DNA of 64,000 nt from Carboxylicivirga marina (GTDB taxonomy: Bacteria > Bacteroidota > Bacteroidia > Bacteroidales > Marinilabiliaceae), in contig NZ_JAENRR010000005.1 of NCBI RefSeq assembly GCF_016612505.1, forward strand, positions 106,531 to 170,530, in the 5' to 3' direction. The position numbers and the translations under genes were made by a program. Under the pieces are notes generated by a model. That model searched no databases and was not told the DNA's origin. It saw only the letters and a list, made by a program, of their open reading frames with translations. Shown in pieces: positions 56,614 through 64,000 of the stretch. Numbering within the stretch: the stretch's first letter is position 1; the number at the start of each line of letters is the position of its first letter.

Positions 56614-58422
56614 ATGAAGAACCTTGATTACGGTATCATTGGTAATTGTCGAAGTGCTGCGTTGGTTTCGAAAACCGGCTCGGTGGAATGGTTGTGTTTA
56701 CCGCATTTTGCATCTCCATCAACATTTGCAAAAATACTTGACGATGAAAAGGGTGGTTTTTTTAGTGTCAGACCAACAGAAGAATATGAAACGGAGCAGT
56801 TTTACATCACTCGTACAAATATATTAGTAACCAAATTTATTTGTGCTTCCGGTGTATTTGAGCTTCATGACTTTATGCCGCGTTACCGTAATGAAGATGG
56901 TGTTTATTACACCCCGCCTGACATCGTTCGATATATCAAGCACATATCAGGTTCGGTTAATGTGGTAATCAACTTTGAACCGAAGCTTGAATATGCACTA
57001 CCTGACACACAGGTTGATGTTGAAGAAGAGTACATCAAAGCCTATACTACCAACGGTGAATATGATTCAATTTATTTGTATTCATCATTTGATAAAAAAA
57101 GTATAAAAGAAAGGCTGCCAGTAACGATTAAGCAAAATGAGTTTATACTGTTGAGCTATAATCAGAAGCTACTTCAGCAGTCGACAAGCCGATCATACTT
57201 AAAGCACCAGCGCACTAAGGTATATTGGTTGAACTGGTCAGATAAAACAACGACATTTAAAAAATATGATAAGGAGATAAATCGTAGTGCCTTAACGCTT
57301 AAGCTCCTTAATTATCAGAAATCAGGTGCGATATTAGCAGCTCTTACGACATCATTACCTGAAACTATTGGTGAGGTGCGAAACTGGGATTATCGTTTTT
57401 GTTGGATTCGTGATGCCTCCATGGTGGTGAAAATAATGACACAATTGGGTCATGAACGGATTGCAGAAAGATACCTGAACTTTATTATTGCCTTAATGCC
57501 CGATAAAGGTGAAAAAATGCAAATCATGTACGGCATACATGGTGAAAAGAACCTGCATGAAATTGAACTTGATCACCTATCTGGATACGAAGGCAGTAAA
57601 CCAGTGCGTATCGGTAATGCAGCATATGTACAAAAGCAAAACGACATCTACGGAATATTGATGGATGTTGTTTTACAATATTTTGAGCGATTCAAAACCA
57701 CACTAGGTAATAGCGAAGACTTATGGACTATCGTTCGTAACATCGTAAAGGTTGTGGATGAAAACTGGCAAGAACCAGATAAAGGTATCTGGGAAATTCG
57801 CAGTGAAGGAAAACACTTCACCTTTAGCAAAGTACTATGTTGGGTTGCAATTGATCGTGCGCAAAAAATTGCACGTTTATTAGGTAGAGAAACATATGCC
57901 AAGCAGTGGAAAACACTAGAAGAAGAAATCTCTGCAGATATTCATAAAAATGCCTGGTCAGAAGAGAAACACACATTTACCCAATCATATGGTTCAAATG
58001 ATTTAGATGCTGCTGTACTGCTTATGGAATCATATGGTTTTATTGAAGCAGATGATCAACGATACAAAAAAACAGTTTTAGCCATTAAAAAGGAGTTAGA
58101 ACACGATGGTTTGATGTATCGCTATAAAAATGAAGATGATTTCGGCGAGCCACAATCTGCATTTACTATTTGTTCATTTTGGCTAATTAATAGTTTGTAT
58201 AAAATCGGCCTGAAAGATGAGGCAACACAAAAGTTTGAAACCTTGCTTTCCTATGGCAATCACTTAGGTTTGTTTAGCGAGGATTTAGATTTTAAAACAC
58301 GCCGATTACTTGGAAACTTCCCACAAGCCTATTCGCACCTCGCAATTGTTGAAACTGCTATAACACTCGCTGGTGATGAAATATCGAAAGAAGAAGAAAT
58401 TATGAAAACGATTCGTCATTAA
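56614..58422 (+). CDS. Glycoside hydrolase family 15 protein (glucoamylase/trehalase-like)
   Basis: A 602-residue cytoplasmic enzyme, no signal peptide. An N-terminal beta domain starts MKNLDYGIIGNCRSAALVSKTGSVEW (shown in part: LDYGIIGNCRSAALVS and GSVEWLCLPHF), followed by the alpha-toroid catalytic domain with NWDYRFCWIRDASMV (about 257) and a C-terminal FPQAYSHLAIVETA. Family members hydrolyse alpha-1,4-glucans, glucodextran or trehalose. Beside otsAB, trehalose or a storage glucan is the likely substrate, which is inference. The frame begins two codons earlier with TTG (56608); ATG 56614 fits the family start. Confidence 0.9.
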   Translation: MKNLDYGIIGNCRSAALVSKTGSVEWLCLPHFASPSTFAKILDDEKGGFFSVRPTEEYETEQFYITRTNILVTKFICASGVFELHDFMPRYRNEDGVYYTPPDIVRYIKHISGSVNVVINFEPKLEYALPDTQVDVEEEYIKAYTTNGEYDSIYLYSSFDKKSIKERLPVTIKQNEFILLSYNQKLLQQSTSRSYLKHQRTKVYWLNWSDKTTTFKKYDKEINRSALTLKLLNYQKSGAILAALTTSLPETIGEVRNWDYRFCWIRDASMVVKIMTQLGHERIAERYLNFIIALMPDKGEKMQIMYGIHGEKNLHEIELDHLSGYEGSKPVRIGNAAYVQKQNDIYGILMDVVLQYFERFKTTLGNSEDLWTIVRNIVKVVDENWQEPDKGIWEIRSEGKHFTFSKVLCWVAIDRAQKIARLLGRETYAKQWKTLEEEISADIHKNAWSEEKHTFTQSYGSNDLDAAVLLMESYGFIEADDQRYKKTVLAIKKELEHDGLMYRYKNEDDFGEPQSAFTICSFWLINSLYKIGLKDEATQKFETLLSYGNHLGLFSEDLDFKTRRLLGNFPQAYSHLAIVETAITLAGDEISKEEEIMKTIRH

Positions 58423-58442
58423 GCGGATTGTTACTAATTGAT

Positions 58443-58480
58443 AAACAAGAAAGCCGGCAAAATAGCCGGCTTTCTTGTTT
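58443..58480. terminator. Bidirectional terminator between the GH15 gene and ferritin
   Basis: Perfect 16-base stem (58443-58458 with 58465-58480), 6-base loop AAAATA. Confidence 0.9.
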
Positions 58481-58502
58481 TATCTTTCATGTATTACATT
58501 CA

Positions 58503-59009
58503 TTACTCAGCACTCGCAGGTACCTGACCACGCATACTCATAATGTCACGATCGAACATATACAAATTGTGATCGCCCAACAGGTTTAATTTATCATTGA
58601 TAGCAGCTACTGAAGCTTCTTCTTCAATTTGCTCAGTAACAAACCACTGAATCCAATTGTGAGTAGTAAAATCCTTTTCATCAAGACACACACCCACAAT
58701 ACCACTAATCAACTCTGTTACATACTGCTCATGCTCTTGAACTTGTGCAAAAACAGCTTTTATACCATCATAATTTGAAGGTGGTTGTTCAATGGCCGGA
58801 ATAATAGCTTTTCCTCCACGCTCATTCACATACTTGATGAATTTCATCATATGAAGACGCTCTTCTTCCGCCTGAGCATAAAGCCAATTTGCTGTTCCCT
58901 CATAGCCATTAGTATCGGCCCAAACAGCCATAGCTAAATACAAGTTGGAAGAATATGCTTCCTTTTCAATTTGATTAATCAGTATTTCTTCTACTTTTTT
59001 CTTAAGCAT
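58503..59009 (-). CDS. ftnA: Ferritin (non-haem iron storage protein)
   Basis: The 168-residue four-helix protein stores iron as ferric oxide in a 24-subunit shell. Ferroxidase residues are visible in QIEKEAYSSNLYLAMAVWAD and AEEERLHMMKFI (ExxH), with further glutamates in EQIEEEASVAAI. Length is typical of bacterial FtnA (about 165). A GTG at 59045 opens the frame 12 codons earlier, but the added residues are foreign to ferritins; ATG 59007-59009 gives MLKKKVEEILINQ, as expected. Confidence 0.95.
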   Translation of the reverse strand: MLKKKVEEILINQIEKEAYSSNLYLAMAVWADTNGYEGTANWLYAQAEEERLHMMKFIKYVNERGGKAIIPAIEQPPSNYDGIKAVFAQVQEHEQYVTELISGIVGVCLDEKDFTTHNWIQWFVTEQIEEEASVAAINDKLNLLGDHNLYMFDRDIMSMRGQVPASAE

Positions 59010-59233
59010 AATAGTCAAAATTAAATTATTATAACAAAGATACACTTAATAACTTTTCAACATTGGCAGGTGTTTAGTGCCGAACTTATTTATATTCATT
59101 CCAAACTAAATCATAAAACAATTTGGTAGTCTGATAAAAATCAGCTTTTTTGCAACACGGAATTATAGGTCTTTATATGTTCTTTGAAACATTTCGACTT
59201 CTAATTTTTTATTAAAAAAATCTTTATTCCATT

Positions 59234-60748
59234 ATGATCAAAAAAGTTTTAGTTGCCAACCGAGGTGAAATAGCCGTTCGCGTCATGCGCTCATGTCGTG
59301 AAATGGGCATCCAATCGGTGGCCATCTTCTCCGAAGCTGACAGAACAGCTAAACATGTTAGATATGCAGACGAAGCCTATTGTGTAGGACCGGCTGCTTC
59401 AACTGAAAGTTACTTAAAGGTCGATAAAATCATTGAAGTAGCTACTTCATGTAAAGCAGATGCCATCCATCCGGGCTATGGATTCCTATCTGAAAATGCA
59501 CACTTTGCAGAGGAAGTGAAAAAAGCTGGCATCATTTTCATCGGACCTTCGATTCACGCCATTAACACAATGGGTGACAAGCTAACCGCCCGTCAATTAA
59601 TGATCGAATCAAATGTGCCTGTTGTTCCTGGCACAAAAGAGAACATTGATGATCCGAGCAAACTAAAGTCCATTGCCGATGAGATTGGCTACCCCGTTAT
59701 GCTTAAAGCAAGTGCTGGTGGTGGCGGAAAAGGTATGCGCCTTGTCAGAGAAGATAAAGAGCTGGTGAATGCTTATGAAATGGCTAAATCTGAAGCTCGC
59801 TCAGCCTTTGGTGATGATGCAGTTTACATCGAAAAATACATTGAATCACCCCATCACATTGAGTTTCAGATAATGGCCGATCAGCATGGCAATTATGTAC
59901 ATCTCTTCGAAAGAGAGTGCTCAGTGCAGCGTCGCCATCAAAAGGTAGTTGAAGAAACACCTTCCCCACTTATGACACAAGAGTTACGTCAGAAGATGGG
60001 AGAACAAGCAATTGCCGCTGCCAAATCAGTTGACTATGTGGGGGCAGGCACCGTAGAGTTCTTAGTTGACAACGACCATAATTTTTACTTTTTGGAGATG
60101 AATACTCGCCTTCAAGTTGAGCACCCAATAACAGAGCGCACCACAGGCGTTGATCTTGTTAAAGCTCAAATTAACGTTGCCAATGGTCTGCCTTTATCGT
60201 TTAAGCAAGAAGACTTACGCCAAAATGGACATGCTATTGAGTGTCGTATTTATGCCGAAGACCATAAGAACAATTTCATGCCTTGCCCGGGAGTTGTGAA
60301 AAACATTACTGAGCCAATGGGATTAGGAATCCGAACCGATGGCTATGTATATGAGGGTTATGAAATACCTTTTCATTACGACCCTATGATTTCCAAGCTA
60401 ATTTCGTGGGCTCCAACGAGAGAAGAAGCTATTGAGCGCATGAAACGAGCATTGTTTGAATACAAAATTACAGGTATTAAAACATCTATTCCTTTTGTAG
60501 CTCGAATTATGGAAGCAGATGATTTTGTTGATGGTAATTATGACACACACTTTATTGAAAAGAATATGGACTTTTTAATGACCAGTGAGGATGATTGCAC
60601 TGACTTCTGTGAAGATGTTGCCCTATTTGTGGCATTTCTTGACTATACACAAAAGCTGGAGGAAGCGGCAGTCAAAACAAATGTGGCCACACCAAATAAA
60701 TCGGCATGGAAAGAGTATGGCCGACGTAAAAATGTAATACGACTATAA
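59234..60748 (+). CDS. Biotin carboxylase subunit of acyl-CoA (propionyl-CoA) carboxylase
   Basis: The 504-residue ATP-grasp enzyme carboxylates biotin with bicarbonate and ATP. Motifs: KVLVANRGEIAVRV at the start, ASAGGGGKGMRLV (ATP-grasp glycine loop), FERECSVQRRHQKVVEE, EMNTRLQVEHPITE and AIECRIYAED. About 55 residues follow the usual biotin-carboxylase end, as in the propionyl-CoA carboxylase alpha subunits of this phylum rather than short AccC. It heads a three-gene operon with carrier and carboxyltransferase genes, 10 and 17 bases apart. The carboxylase could also serve acetyl-CoA. Confidence 0.93.
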   Translation: MIKKVLVANRGEIAVRVMRSCREMGIQSVAIFSEADRTAKHVRYADEAYCVGPAASTESYLKVDKIIEVATSCKADAIHPGYGFLSENAHFAEEVKKAGIIFIGPSIHAINTMGDKLTARQLMIESNVPVVPGTKENIDDPSKLKSIADEIGYPVMLKASAGGGGKGMRLVREDKELVNAYEMAKSEARSAFGDDAVYIEKYIESPHHIEFQIMADQHGNYVHLFERECSVQRRHQKVVEETPSPLMTQELRQKMGEQAIAAAKSVDYVGAGTVEFLVDNDHNFYFLEMNTRLQVEHPITERTTGVDLVKAQINVANGLPLSFKQEDLRQNGHAIECRIYAEDHKNNFMPCPGVVKNITEPMGLGIRTDGYVYEGYEIPFHYDPMISKLISWAPTREEAIERMKRALFEYKITGIKTSIPFVARIMEADDFVDGNYDTHFIEKNMDFLMTSEDDCTDFCEDVALFVAFLDYTQKLEEAAVKTNVATPNKSAWKEYGRRKNVIRL

Positions 60749-60758
60749 ATCAGCTAAT

Positions 60759-61265
60759 ATGCCTATTGAACTTAAAATAGATACGCGCCGAGCAAAAATT
60801 AAAATCCTGGAACAGGACGGCACAAAATACAAAGTCGATATTGACGACCGAATTTATGATTTAGATTTGGTAAAGGTTGAACATGACGCTTACTCCATAA
60901 TAGTTGAAGGTCAGTCCATTAACATGGAGATGATTGAAGGAGACGACTTGAACCACTACAAAGTAAACACCATCAACAACTATTACGAAATTGAGGTGAT
61001 TGATGCAGCAACGCGTTATCGCAATGCTTCAAAATCAAACCTTGATGCCGGTGGAAATACGATTTCGACACCTATGCCAGGTAAAATCGTTAAGATACCA
61101 GTTAATGTCGGTGATACTGTTGAAAAAGGTCAAACGGTTATTGTTGTATCTGCCATGAAAATGGAAAGTGAATACAAAAGCGCTGTCGATGGCATTATTA
61201 AATCTATTCATGTAAATGAAGGAGATGCCGTTGAAGGCCATCAACCATTAATCGAAATCGAATAA
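60759..61265 (+). CDS. Biotin carrier protein of acyl-CoA carboxylase
   Basis: A 168-residue protein whose C-terminal 75 residues are a biotinyl/lipoyl domain with the biotin attachment Lys134 in [11 protein letters not shown]. The N-terminal 90 residues form a separate small domain of beta-strand character that probably docks on the carboxylase, followed by a short linker ([15 protein letters not shown]). The order between the biotin carboxylase and the carboxyltransferase supports one complex that shuttles carboxyl groups. Confidence 0.92.
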   Translation: MPIELKIDTRRAKIKILEQDGTKYKVDIDDRIYDLDLVKVEHDAYSIIVEGQSINMEMIEGDDLNHYKVNTINNYYEIEVIDAATRYRNASKSNLDAGGNTISTPMPGKIVKIPVNVGDTVEKGQTVIVVSAMKMESEYKSAVDGIIKSIHVNEGDAVEGHQPLIEIE

Positions 61266-61282
61266 CACGAAAAATTGGAACA

Positions 61283-62821
61283 ATGCAGAATTTAGAAGAT
61301 AAATATAAGAAGTTTGAGGAGCGCAACCGTGAAGCCGAAGCTGGTGGTGGCGAAGCGCGAATTGAAAAGCAACACAAAGGTGGCAAACTAACAGCACGAG
61401 AGCGTATTGATGTATTTTTAGATGCTGGCACTTTCGTTGAACTGGACAAATTGGTAAAGCACCGATGCAACAATTTCGGGATGGAAAAAAATCATTTCCC
61501 TGGCGATGGCTTTATTACTGGATATGGAAAAGTGGATGGCAGGCTAGTGTATGTTTTCGCCCAGGATTTCACTGTTTTTGGCGGTTCATTAAGCCGAACA
61601 AATGCCGACAAGATTATTAAAGTATCGAAACTGGCACTTAAAATGGGAGCTCCACTTATTGGATTAAACGATTCAGGTGGTGCCCGCATTCAGGAAGGCG
61701 TTCAAAGTCTGGCTGGCTATGGCGATATCTTTTTCCTTAATGTTAAATCATCTGGTGTGATTCCACAGATTTCAGCCATCATGGGTCCTTGCGCCGGTGG
61801 GGCCGTATACTCTCCTGCCCTAACGGATTTCATTTTTATGGTGAAGGACACCAGTTATATGTTTGTAACAGGTCCTGAAGTGATTAAAACCGTTACACAT
61901 GAGGAGGTTACCAAAGAAGAGCTGGGTGGGGCAATGACCCATAATGCTAAGAGTGGAGTCGCGCACTTTATGGGTGATGATGACGAACATACGCTAATGA
62001 TGATTCGTGAGCTTTTAAGCTTTCTTCCTTCTAATAATATGGAAGATCCACCTGTACTGCCAACCACAGATGATATCAGGCGCGAGAGTGAAGAATTGCA
62101 AGAACTCATTCCTGCCGATCCGAATAAGCCATATGATATGCACGATATCATAGGTAAAGTGGTGGACAACCAGCACTTTTTTGAAGTAATGCCTAATTAT
62201 GCGCAGAATATTATAACCGGCTTTGGTCGAATGGCAGGCCGAACTGTTGGTATTGTAGCAAACCAGCCAAATTACCTTGCAGGCGTACTGGATATTGAAT
62301 CATCAGCCAAAGGAGCACGATTTGTACGATTCTGTGACGCTTTCAACATCCCGGTTGTTACTTTTGTTGATGTACCAGGATTTTTACCAGGCACAGTGCA
62401 GGAATATGGCGGTATTATTAAACATGGTGCCAAATTATTGTATGCCTATGCCGAAGCTACGGTTCCTAAAATTACGGTTATCACCCGTAAAGCCTATGGT
62501 GGTGCATACGACGTAATGGCGTCAAAACATTTATCAGCAGACATTAATTTTGCATACCCAACTGCCGAAATAGCTGTAATGGGACCTGAAGGTGCTGTAA
62601 ACATCATCTTTAGAGGCGAAACCGATGAAATTGCCAAAGCAGAGCGTGTAGATGACTATCGTGAAAACTTTGCCAATCCATACAGAGCAGCCGAACTCGG
62701 ATATGTCGATGAGATTATTCTTCCGAAAGAAACGCGCTTTAAATTGATACAGGCCTTGGAAATGTCTCAAAATAAAAATGAGTCAAATCCGCCCAAGAAG
62801 CATGGAAATATTCCATTATAA
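61283..62821 (+). CDS. Acyl-CoA (propionyl-CoA/methylmalonyl-CoA) carboxyltransferase subunit
   Basis: The 512-residue carboxyltransferase has two crotonase-type halves: [42 protein letters not shown] and [21 protein letters not shown] in the first, and [37 protein letters not shown] and [14 protein letters not shown] in the second. It moves CO2 between carboxybiotin and propionyl-CoA, or runs in reverse on methylmalonyl-CoA. It lacks the zinc finger of bacterial AccD, so propionyl-CoA carboxylase is more likely than acetyl-CoA carboxylase. It ends the operon. Confidence 0.94.
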   Translation: MQNLEDKYKKFEERNREAEAGGGEARIEKQHKGGKLTARERIDVFLDAGTFVELDKLVKHRCNNFGMEKNHFPGDGFITGYGKVDGRLVYVFAQDFTVFGGSLSRTNADKIIKVSKLALKMGAPLIGLNDSGGARIQEGVQSLAGYGDIFFLNVKSSGVIPQISAIMGPCAGGAVYSPALTDFIFMVKDTSYMFVTGPEVIKTVTHEEVTKEELGGAMTHNAKSGVAHFMGDDDEHTLMMIRELLSFLPSNNMEDPPVLPTTDDIRRESEELQELIPADPNKPYDMHDIIGKVVDNQHFFEVMPNYAQNIITGFGRMAGRTVGIVANQPNYLAGVLDIESSAKGARFVRFCDAFNIPVVTFVDVPGFLPGTVQEYGGIIKHGAKLLYAYAEATVPKITVITRKAYGGAYDVMASKHLSADINFAYPTAEIAVMGPEGAVNIIFRGETDEIAKAERVDDYRENFANPYRAAELGYVDEIILPKETRFKLIQALEMSQNKNESNPPKKHGNIPL

Positions 62822-62830
62822 TAATCCAAA

Positions 62831-62858
62831 GAAAAAACCGGCTTAGGCCGGTTTTTTC
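62831..62858. terminator. Bidirectional terminator between the carboxylase operon and exbD
   Basis: Perfect 12-base stem, GAAAAAACCGGC (62831-62842) with GCCGGTTTTTTC (62847-62858), loop TTAG. It serves both convergent genes. Confidence 0.9.
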
Positions 62859-62871
62859 TTCTACTCCCATA

Positions 62872-63441
62872 TTAGTTAATCTTCACTGGTTCCGCCTCCG
62901 AAATTAATTTCGGACAAGCTTTCCTAATTGCTTCTTTCTCTTCTTTTGTGAGCTTCTTATAGTCGCTCCCAAACAGCTCATTAGAAAAATCATTGCGCAT
63001 TTCGTTGTAAGCCCTTATAATTTCATTTTGCACTAACAAATATGTCTGATACTCGGTATCATTTGCTGTTTGTAACGAAATTATTCCCTTGCTCACCTGT
63101 CTTTCGCCTAAGAATTTAATGATTTTAGTTTCCTTATCAGATAAATCTAATTTATTGTGTGGGTTTAAAACAAACTCCTTGGTGGCAATTGTTAACTCAC
63201 TTATATCCATCGCTTGTTTTTCAACCATTAATTGATTATCGGCATTAACCAATATCTCAAATACATTCCGATCATTCTTTGGTGGTGTTAATGGATCTGG
63301 TTCATCAATAAACGGTGGTAGTACCGTTCCTAATCCTTTGTCGCTATCCATTGTTGTGGTAACAAGGAAAAATATTAACAACAAAAACGCTATATCGGCC
63401 ATTGAGCCGGCGTTCACTTCTTGAGCTTTTCTACGTGTCAT
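62872..63441 (-). CDS. ExbD/TolR family protein
   Basis: The 189-residue inner-membrane protein has one helix (ADIAFLLLIFFLVTTTM, with the proton-relay Asp16 at its start) and a periplasmic domain. It resembles ExbD/TolR, which passes proton-motive energy to TonB or Tol-Pal. The periplasmic part is longer than in classical ExbD, and its C-terminal 60 residues are rich in charged residues, as in some Bacteroidota gliding/TonB-type variants. Unlike the usual arrangement, no ExbB/TolQ gene or second ExbD lies within 560 bases upstream, and the gene has its own terminator. Start is ATG 63439-63441. Confidence 0.85.
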   Translation of the reverse strand: MTRRKAQEVNAGSMADIAFLLLIFFLVTTTMDSDKGLGTVLPPFIDEPDPLTPPKNDRNVFEILVNADNQLMVEKQAMDISELTIATKEFVLNPHNKLDLSDKETKIIKFLGERQVSKGIISLQTANDTEYQTYLLVQNEIIRAYNEMRNDFSNELFGSDYKKLTKEEKEAIRKACPKLISEAEPVKIN

Positions 63442-63660
63442 AATTACTAAATTTAAATGGTTAATAATTATGACCCTGCGACGATGATTTCGAATTGATA
63501 ACTACAAAATAGTAAAAATCCATTAGAAAACGAATCCAACATTGCTTAATAATTTAATTAAAAGCGATGTTGTCATAAATATTTTATATTGATTGGGCTA
63601 TTCGCCCAAACCCAACTTACTTTTTTAGCTTAAACCAAAAAACTAAGGAAAAAAGTTCAA
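63442..63660. other. Gene-free stretch upstream of exbD
   Basis: AT-rich DNA containing the exbD promoter; a small hairpin TTGGGC/GCCCAA at 63593-63609. No gene or clear -7 box that I can support. Confidence 0.5.
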
Positions 63661-63789
63661 GGCTGCTTTTATTATTGTACTCTTATTTAACTCAAGCCTA
63701 AGTGCAACCGTATGATTTTCGAGCAAGCTCTCAACTTTACGGTTTTACTAACGCTTTTGTTAAAACAAGTACAATAATAAAAAGAGGCC
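63661..63789. repeat. Nested 129-bp palindrome, MITE-like
   Basis: The ends are inverted repeats: GGCTGCTTTTATTATTGTAC at 63661-63680 and its near-complement at 63769-63789. The pairing continues inward with one gap to about 63698 and 63751 (TTATTTAACTCAAG with CTTTTGTTAAAACA), and an inner AACCGTA (63706-63712) pairs with TACGGTT (63738-63744). Nothing in it encodes a plausible protein. The form fits a miniature inverted-repeat element or a long RNA hairpin; I see no clear target-site duplication. Confidence 0.6.
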
Positions 63790-63946
63790 GAATGGTAATA
63801 TGTACTAATAAGCTCATAACCTTATTTCTCACATTAATATCTAAACAAAATACATTTACAATATTTTTTGAGATACGTTTAAGAAGCTATTCAAACAAAA
63901 ACAATTATTCTTATTCTAGTAACTAGTTAATCCTTAACAACATCAT

Positions 63947-63989
63947 AAGTCATTAGTTATCAACAATAAATGTGAATAACTAATGGCTT
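63947..63989. terminator. Terminator-like hairpin near the right edge
   Basis: AAGTCATTAGTTAT (63947-63960) pairs with ATAACTAATGGCTT (63976-63989) with a single G-T pair, loop of 15 bases, then T on the plus strand. It may belong to a minus- or plus-strand gene beyond the window. Confidence 0.5.
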
Positions 63990-64000
63990 TTAAGCATTCT

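Noticed and set aside
59120..59150. Small hairpin CTGAT-AAAA-ATCAG followed by T upstream of the carboxylase operon
   Set aside because: The five-base stem is too weak to call a terminator and no gene ends before it in that direction.
63702..63926. 74-codon plus-strand ORF near the right edge
   Set aside because: It overlaps the palindrome, has no recognisable domain and has random-looking composition.
1..64000. tRNA, rRNA, insertion-sequence transposase, phage or defence genes
   Set aside because: I looked through all gaps and gene products by eye and found none; a tRNAscan/Infernal run would settle the RNA question.

Overview
The window is AT-rich chromosomal DNA from a member of the Bacteroidota, most likely a marine or anaerobic member of the Marinilabiliales/Bacteroidales side (genus level is inference). 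The evidence is two SusC/SusD pairs, a one-polypeptide hybrid two-component system, a short primary sigma factor without region 1.1, a bacterial M49 peptidase with the HECLGH motif, weak ribosome binding sites, and several -7 boxes of the form TAnnTTTG. I see no rRNA, tRNA, prophage, insertion-sequence transposase or CRISPR array. Most of the window is ordinary core genome; the unusual material is in the intergenic DNA.

Layout. 1-4 kb (minus strand): the 5' part of a Cache-PAS sensor gene, a SatP-type acetate/succinate transporter and htpG. 4.2-4.6 kb: an intergenic array of eighteen 21-bp units with a 105-bp higher-order period. 4.6-8 kb: a vitamin B12 ABC importer operon (btuF-btuC-btuD) behind a cobalamin riboswitch. 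8-12.4 kb: an M49 dipeptidyl peptidase III with an unknown exported protein, then threonine dehydrogenase. 12.6-23 kb: two SusC/SusD outer-membrane importer pairs with no degradative enzymes beside them; the first-transcribed pair is preceded by a 48-codon ORF for a single-span membrane peptide. 23.3-26.7 kb: two tRNA methylthiotransferases (MtaB and a MiaB-like protein) and a ferredoxin-NADP reductase-like flavoprotein. 27-31 kb: a 1358-residue hybrid sensor/AraC regulator.

31-34 kb: a lipid acyltransferase followed by a long-chain acyl-CoA synthetase. 34-42 kb (minus): a SWIM-SNF2 helicase and purL, separated by a 41-bp tandem repeat. 42-48.5 kb: galM, a TPR protein, a second acyl-CoA synthetase, cutC and an outer-membrane barrel protein. 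48.6-54 kb: uvrB, rpoD, a DegP/HtrA protease and dapF. 54-59 kb: a trehalose module (otsA-otsB fusion, divergent GH15 enzyme) and ferritin. 59-63 kb: a propionyl-CoA-type carboxylase operon (biotin carboxylase, biotin carrier, carboxyltransferase) and a lone ExbD/TolR protein. 63.4-64 kb: no gene, but a 129-bp nested palindrome resembling a MITE.

How it fits together. B12 import (riboswitch-controlled) and the propionyl-CoA carboxylase set both suit an organism running the methylmalonyl-CoA/propionate route, since methylmalonyl-CoA mutase needs B12; this link is inference. The SusCD pairs, the hybrid sensor and the TonB-system ExbD belong to outer-membrane nutrient uptake. Many operons end in long symmetrical hairpins shared by convergent genes. 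The best candidates for something undescribed are the two helically phased intergenic repeat arrays, the small membrane ORF ahead of susC, the palindrome at the right end, and a possible structured minus-strand RNA upstream of galM.
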